NCBI GenBank assembly: GCA_964412395.1
Contig: CAYPOY010000022.1
Coordinates: forward strand, 1 to 27,523
Length of the DNA: 27,523 nucleotides
Origin: CAYPOY01 sp964412395
Lineage (GTDB): Bacteria; Chloroflexota; Anaerolineae; B4-G1
Direction: 5' to 3'
Shown here: positions 23,771-27,523 of the stretch, piece by piece
How positions within the stretch are numbered: position 1 is the stretch's first letter
Layout of the letters: every line of letters begins with the position of its first letter
Translations under genes and position numbers: made by a program
The notes under the pieces: model-generated
Told to the model about the DNA's origin: nothing
The model's database searches: none
What the model saw: only the letters and a program-made list of their open reading frames with translations

Positions 23771-24292
23771 TTGTCGCAGATACTCGAACTGAACTACTGT
23801 CCCCGTTGCGGTCACGCGCTCGAGGACCGTGAAGCCTTCGGGCAAGTGCGGCGCTTCTGCCCCGCCTGTGACCTGATCGTCTTCCGTGATCACAAGGTCG
23901 CCGCTGGCGTGCTCGTCGAGCACGAGGGCAAGGTGCTCCTCGTCCGCCGACGCATGAAACCACGCCAGGGGATGTGGACTTTCCCCGCCGGCTTCGTCGA
24001 GTTCGATGAGGACCCGGCTGAGGCTGCGGTGCGTGAGTGCCGTGAGGAGACCGGGTTGGAGGTTGAGGTCACCGGCTTGCTCGACGTCATCGCCGGGCGG
24101 GAGCACGAACGCGGGGCGGACATCATCATCGTCTACTGCGCCCGGCGGGTGGGGGGCGAACTGAGGGCCGCTGACGACGTGGACCGGGTCGACTTCTACA
24201 CACTCAGCGGAAACGACCTCCCGCCGCTAGCCTTCCACGCCACGCAGACTGCCCTCAATAAATGGCGCGATTCCAAACCGCACTGCATCTAA
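23771..24292 (+). CDS. NUDIX hydrolase with N-terminal zinc ribbon
   Basis: This 173-residue protein has a zinc ribbon, Cys10/Cys13 (CPRCG) and Cys30/Cys33 (CPACD), followed by a NUDIX domain. The NUDIX box is complete: Gly74, Glu80, Arg88-Glu89, Glu92-Glu93 and Gly95. Such enzymes hydrolyse nucleoside diphosphates linked to another group; zinc-ribbon members include NADH pyrophosphatase-like proteins, but the substrate is not readable here. I chose TTG 23771 because gaagga (23757-23762) sits eight bases upstream; an in-frame GTG at 23744 is an alternative. The 3' end overlaps the convergent gene by 66 bp. Confidence 0.9.
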   Translation: MSQILELNYCPRCGHALEDREAFGQVRRFCPACDLIVFRDHKVAAGVLVEHEGKVLLVRRRMKPRQGMWTFPAGFVEFDEDPAEAAVRECREETGLEVEVTGLLDVIAGREHERGADIIIVYCARRVGGELRAADDVDRVDFYTLSGNDLPPLAFHATQTALNKWRDSKPHCI

Positions 24293-24853
24293 CCCGGCGG
24301 GCACATCTTCGGCGTGAAACCGGCAGCCGTTGAACCTGATCTCGCGCCCGAGTCGCTCCCCCGAGCCATTGCACAGTATGTGCAGCAGGTTGGTGCCGCC
24401 AGGAAAGGAAACGTCAACCAGATCAACTTTACCACGCAGGCTTATAGCACCGAACTCCGCCCAACCGGTGAAGATGGTGTTGTGAACTACCATGCGCCCG
24501 TCGCTTTGAATACCCTGGCCCTCAAAGTCCCCCTCGAAAACACAGTCCTCGACCAACAGATTGGAGTAAAAGTAAGCCTGGTTGAAATGGGCCGCCGCGA
24601 TGCGACAGCCGACCAACTCCACCATCTCGTAAAACGTGCGCCCCTCCAGATCGAGCCCGTCTAGAATGCAATGGCGCAGGACGATGGGCTGGTAAATGCC
24701 GTGCAGGTCCTCGCCGCAGAGCCAGCGGCTCACGACCAGTGGATCGAGGTCAAGCAGGCCAGCGACCCGTGTGTCTTGAATGGATTCGCCGATGCTCAGA
24801 AACTCAAGCACCTGAACGGGCGACGTAACCTCCAGTGTGACTGCTGATGACAT
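24227..24853 (-). CDS. Pentapeptide-repeat-like protein
   Basis: This 208-residue protein has, from about residue 60 on, repeated hydrophobic-centred five-residue spacing (ILDGLDLEG, RIAAAHFNQAYFYSN, VEDCVFEGDFEG, IRFNGCRFHAE), typical of right-handed beta-helix pentapeptide proteins, though irregular. The N-terminal 60 residues (VTSPVQVLEFLSIGE...) look like a separate helical region. Start ATG 24853 is preferred; an in-frame ATG at 24889 would add 12 residues. A heptamer array covers the start codon. Function unknown. The last 22 codons overlap the NUDIX gene on the other strand. The opposite-strand frame at 24314-24664 is a shadow. Confidence 0.65.
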   Translation of the reverse strand: MSSAVTLEVTSPVQVLEFLSIGESIQDTRVAGLLDLDPLVVSRWLCGEDLHGIYQPIVLRHCILDGLDLEGRTFYEMVELVGCRIAAAHFNQAYFYSNLLVEDCVFEGDFEGQGIQSDGRMVVHNTIFTGWAEFGAISLRGKVDLVDVSFPGGTNLLHILCNGSGERLGREIRFNGCRFHAEDVPAGLDAVRFGIAPFIEGSLRGVEG

Positions 24854-24878
24854 TCCAAACCCCAGATTCCAAATCAAC
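24851..24878 (-). repeat. Heptamer array at the start of the pentapeptide-like gene
   Basis: On the + strand the units read cattcca, aacccca, gattcca, aatcaac. On the minus strand they place the gene's ATG in the last unit (tggaATG). Confidence 0.6.
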
Positions 24879-24965
24879 TCAGTATACAACAGAATGCAAT
24901 GCCCGTGTGTTTCAATTTGGTTACAGAAACGTGGCCTGGCGTGGAAAAGACCACGTCACGCCCAC

Positions 24966-24994
24966 TTGACAGATTGCGCTGCCTGGGGTATCCT
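24966..24994 (+). promoter_or_regulatory. Strong sigma-70-like promoter of the deacetylase gene
   Basis: An exact TTGACA (24966-24971), a 17-bp spacer and TATCCT (24989-24994) lie about 40 bp before ATG 25035. Transcription would begin near 25001, just before a hairpin. Confidence 0.65.
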
Positions 24995-25001
24995 TCTACT
25001 G

Positions 25002-25022
25002 GCCCCCGGAGCCTTCGGGGGC
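25002..25022 (+). promoter_or_regulatory. 5'-terminal mRNA hairpin before the deacetylase start
   Basis: gcccccg and cgggggc form a perfect seven-pair stem with a seven-base loop. It would sit at the extreme 5' end of the mRNA and end 12 bases before ATG 25035. No other ribosome site is clear, so it may protect the mRNA or limit translation. Confidence 0.45.
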
Positions 25023-25034
25023 ACTTGAGTGCTT

Positions 25035-25946
25035 ATGAACAGGAAACTGAAACCATCCATCACACGTCGTGCTGCCAGGCTCGGGATTCTGCCCTTGGTC
25101 TCCCGCGTGCTCTCTCTCGCTGTCGTCCTCAGCCTGCTTCTCGTCAGGCCGGTGGGCGGTCGCTGGGAGATCCCACAGACCGTCGAGCCGGTCGCGGAAG
25201 CCCATTCGTCACCCAGCCAGGCAGTCATCTCCACACCCACCCCCACGCCGGTCGTCCTGCCCGATCAGGCGCAGGTCCCTATCCTGATGTACCACTACGT
25301 CTCCGAACTCCCGCCCAATTCCGACCGCTACCGCCGCGACCTGACCACCTCGCCGGAGAACTTTAAGGCTCAACTCCAATACTTGACCGAGGCAGGCTAC
25401 CATACCATCACCTTGACCGACCTGTACCTTCACTTGACGCAGGGCTATCCGCTGCCAGAGAAGCCCATCGTGCTCACCTTCGACGACGGCTACAGAGATG
25501 CCTACGAGGTCGCGTTTCCCCTGCTGCTGGACTACGGCTTCACAGGCACCTTCTTTGTGCTTGCCACCCCGGCCCACTTCGAGTCGCCGGACTACCTGAC
25601 GTGGGCACAGATGAAAGAGATGTCGGACGCGGGGATGGAGATCCAGTCCCACGGGCGGGACCACGTGGATCTACGCGGGCGTTCCTACGACTACCTGGTC
25701 TACCAGACCCGAGGCATCCAGGAAGCAATCCAGTATCATACCGGCCGTCTGCCGCGCTTTTTCTGCTACCCCTCGGGCCGATACGACGCCAACGTGATCG
25801 CCGTCCTCAAGTCGGCCGACTACTGGGGGGCGGTGACGACGGAATGGGGTAATACGCACACGCGGGAGAGTCTTTTTGAGATGCCGCGCATGCGCATCCG
25901 AGGGAGCGATACGCTGGAGAGTTTCATTGGCAAACTGGAGGGCTAG
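25035..25946 (+). CDS. Secreted polysaccharide deacetylase (carbohydrate esterase 4)
   Basis: This 303-residue protein has an Arg-rich start, one hydrophobic segment (about residues 17-38) and a Thr/Pro linker, so it is membrane-anchored or secreted. The CE4 motifs are complete: TFDDGY (Asp150, Asp151), SHGRDH (His206, His210) and YPSGRYD (245-251). CE4 enzymes remove acetyl groups from N-acetylhexosamines in peptidoglycan, chitin or exopolysaccharide using a metal ion. The PILMYHYV motif at the start of the catalytic domain is typical of PgaB/IcaB-like members. ATG 25035 is preferred over GTG 25029. It stands alone with its own promoter. Confidence 0.93.
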   Translation: MNRKLKPSITRRAARLGILPLVSRVLSLAVVLSLLLVRPVGGRWEIPQTVEPVAEAHSSPSQAVISTPTPTPVVLPDQAQVPILMYHYVSELPPNSDRYRRDLTTSPENFKAQLQYLTEAGYHTITLTDLYLHLTQGYPLPEKPIVLTFDDGYRDAYEVAFPLLLDYGFTGTFFVLATPAHFESPDYLTWAQMKEMSDAGMEIQSHGRDHVDLRGRSYDYLVYQTRGIQEAIQYHTGRLPRFFCYPSGRYDANVIAVLKSADYWGAVTTEWGNTHTRESLFEMPRMRIRGSDTLESFIGKLEG

Positions 25947-26393
25947 TGCTCTGTCAACTACGCGAGCCCGAAAATGACACAACTGGTGGGCGAAGGTCTC
26001 CCGACCCCCTGATGGGCAAAGGTCTCCCGACCCCCTGACGGGCGAAGGTCTCCCGACCCCCTGATGGGCAAAGGTCTCCTGACCCCCTGATGGGCAAAGG
26101 TCTCCTGACCGAGCCCTTTGCGCCTCGGAGACCTTCGGCGAATGAGGACGAGGCCATTCTCAGCAAACTTTGGTAGGTTTTGACAGTACCAGGGCTAAAG
26201 GATGGGAAGGATAAACCTTTTATAGTACTTTTGTACCATCCCTGATTCGCACATTTGATAGTTTTTGATAGGGCCTCGGTGGTATACTTTAACCATAACC
26301 GCCGGGGCTCTTGATTTGTCCGGCGGCTTACGTGTGTATCGTGCAGTGTCTACTCCACGAGAAGCGAAAAGAGAAACGAAAAACGAGGAATTG
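25947..26393. other. Repeat-rich intergenic region before the HMG-CoA reductase gene
   Basis: No gene is seen. It contains the 26-bp satellite and inverted palindromic element (25988-26159), then an AT-rich stretch with a TATACT -10 candidate (26283-26288). TTGATA motifs lie at 26255 and 26265, at poor spacing. A hairpin ccgccgg/ccggcgg (26299-26326) would be close to the 5' end of the reductase mRNA. Confidence 0.6.
25988..26159. repeat. 26-bp satellite fused to an inverted copy of the palindromic element
   Basis: Four complete 26-bp units (25988-26013, 26014-26039, 26040-26065, 26066-26091) share the core gggcRaaggtctccYgacc followed by ccctgaY. The fifth begins identically at 26092 but runs on into the rest of the palindrome. 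The segment 26092-26159 matches the reverse complement of the 7115-7189 copy with a four-base deletion in one arm. Confidence 0.85.
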
Positions 26394-27523
26394 ATGACAC
26401 AATCTTCCCGCCTGGCCGGATTCTACGACCAGCCCCTGGAAAAGCGGATTGAACGGGTCGCCCGGTGGGCGGAACTAGCAGAGGATGAGACCTCGGTCCT
26501 GCGCGGCGCGATGGGGCTCGACCTGACGCGAGCCGACCAGATGATCGAGAACGTCATCGGCCTGCATAGCCTGCCGTTGGGAATCGCGGTCAATTTCGTG
26601 GTCAACGGGCGCGATGTCCTGGTGCCGATGGCCATCGAGGAGCCCTCAGTGGTGGCTGGGGCCTCCTTCGCCGCCAAATTGGCCCGCGCCGGTGGGGGCT
26701 TCCAGGCGATCACGACCGCGCCGGAGATGATCGGCCAGTTACAGGTACTCGACATCGCTGACCCCTGGTCGGCCCGCTTCGACCTGTTGGCCGCGCGCGC
26801 CGAGCTGCTGACGCTGGCAAACGAGACCGACCCGGTCATCGCTAACCTGGGCGGCGGGGCGAGGGACCTGGAAGTGCGCATCTTCGAGCAGACGCCGGCC
26901 GGCCCGATGTTAGTGGTGCACCTCATCTTCGACTGCCGCGACGCGATGGGGGCCAACACGGTCAACACCGCCTGCGAAACGCTGGCCCCCCGCGTCAAGC
27001 AGATCACCGGCGGGCGCGTGGGGCTACGGATCCTTTCCAACCTGGCCGACCGACGTCTGGCGCGGGCGCGCTGCACGGTGCCGGTGGAGGCACTGGCCTT
27101 CGGGGATTTCTCCGGCGAGCGGGTGGCGCAGGGGATCGTCGAGGCCTGGGCCTTTGCCGCCGCCGACCCATACCGCGCCGCGACTCACAACAAGGGCATT
27201 ATGAACGGCGTAGATGCCGTCGTCGTCGCCACCGGAAACGACTGGCGGGCGGTTGAGGCGGGCGCCCACGCCTACGCTGCCCGCTCGGGCCACTACACCA
27301 GCCTGAGCGCGTGGGCGCGAGACGCCGAGGGCAACCTGGCTGGCACGCTAGAGATGCCGCTGGCCGTGGGTTTCGTGGGAGGGGCCACGCGGGTGCACCC
27401 CACGGCGCGGGTGGCGCTCAAAATCCTGGGCGTGCAGACCGCCCGCGAACTGGCAGAGATCATCGCCTCGGTGGGGCTGGCCCAGAACCTGGCGGCGCTG
27501 CGAGCGCTGGCGACGGAGGGCAT
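26394..27523 (+). CDS. mvaA: Hydroxymethylglutaryl-CoA reductase, degradative (class II) type, 3' truncated
   Basis: The frame is open from ATG 26394 to the window end (376 codons, no stop). The class II HMG-CoA reductase motifs are plain: EEPSVVAG (Glu83 in the active site), DCRDAMGANTVNT (from Asp180; Asp183 lies in the cofactor region), THNKGIMNG (Lys267, catalytic) and GGATRVHP near the visible end. The enzyme interconverts HMG-CoA and mevalonate. Despite the 'degradative' name, such enzymes serve isoprenoid synthesis in several bacteria with a mevalonate pathway, which is likely here but unproven. A gagg ribosome site precedes the ATG. Roughly 50 C-terminal residues are missing. A hairpin lies in the probable leader. 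Confidence 0.95.
   Translation, partial: MTQSSRLAGFYDQPLEKRIERVARWAELAEDETSVLRGAMGLDLTRADQMIENVIGLHSLPLGIAVNFVVNGRDVLVPMAIEEPSVVAGASFAAKLARAGGGFQAITTAPEMIGQLQVLDIADPWSARFDLLAARAELLTLANETDPVIANLGGGARDLEVRIFEQTPAGPMLVVHLIFDCRDAMGANTVNTACETLAPRVKQITGGRVGLRILSNLADRRLARARCTVPVEALAFGDFSGERVAQGIVEAWAFAAADPYRAATHNKGIMNGVDAVVVATGNDWRAVEAGAHAYAARSGHYTSLSAWARDAEGNLAGTLEMPLAVGFVGGATRVHPTARVALKILGVQTARELAEIIASVGLAQNLAALRALATEG

Noticed and set aside
24314..24664. Plus-strand frame of 116 codons opposite the pentapeptide-like gene
   Set aside because: The minus strand shows the regular five-residue pattern and a longer frame; this frame has no family features.
25988..26117. Possible CRISPR array from the evenly spaced 26-bp repeats
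   Set aside because: The units are contiguous with no unique spacers, and they derive from one arm of a dispersed palindrome.

Overview
The window most resembles a Chloroflexota (Anaerolineae-like) genome. I infer this from gene content and style, not from a marker gene. It is GC-rich, uses GTG and TTG starts, has many Pro/Thr-rich lipoproteins with no outer-membrane genes, and carries LytR-CpsA-Psr proteins, HdrBC, a degradative-type HMG-CoA reductase and dispersed short repeats. Nearly all genes lie on the + strand; the Uma2 gene and a pentapeptide-like gene are the exceptions. The first gene (LivF ATPase) and the last (HMG-CoA reductase) are cut by the window edges.

Layout. 1-2752: LivF, an MBL-fold hydrolase and a phosphodiester-glycosidase lipoprotein. 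2958-5793: a tightly coupled ECF sigma, anti-sigma/LCP fusion and LCP lipoprotein operon, followed by a prepilin peptidase (5887-6630). 6805-13094: an envelope-stress-like block of PspC, PspA, a solute-binding-protein-like anchor protein, a solute-binding + VWA membrane protein, a membrane coiled-coil protein and a LivK-like lipoprotein. It has no permease or ATPase. 13195-13818 (-): Uma2 nuclease-fold protein. 14213-17205: GT2 glycosyltransferase and a GT39-like membrane glycosyltransferase. 17238-18439: HdrB and HdrC. 18491-19393: YihY/BrkB membrane protein. 19690-21977: a restriction-modification pair in which both genes are frameshifted. 22044-23726: a second ECF sigma and a membrane anti-sigma-like protein. 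23771-24853: a NUDIX hydrolase and a convergent pentapeptide-like gene. 25035-25937: polysaccharide deacetylase. 26394 onward: HMG-CoA reductase.

Two gene groups look most like under-described systems. One is the sigma/anti-sigma operon, whose membrane regulator carries a cell-wall-ligase (LCP) domain outside the cell. The other is the PspA block, which pairs a cytoplasmic membrane-stress protein with three extracellular ligand-binding-like proteins, one bearing an intact VWA metal site.

Overlying the genes is a rich repeat landscape. Six arrays of degenerate 7-8 bp units each sit at or just before a start codon. A roughly 70-bp palindromic element occurs twice in tandem at 7041-7189 and once inverted near 26092-26159, beside a 26-bp satellite made from one of its arms. 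Two different palindromes are inserted in frame inside coding genes. All functional assignments are by eye from motifs; no database search was run.
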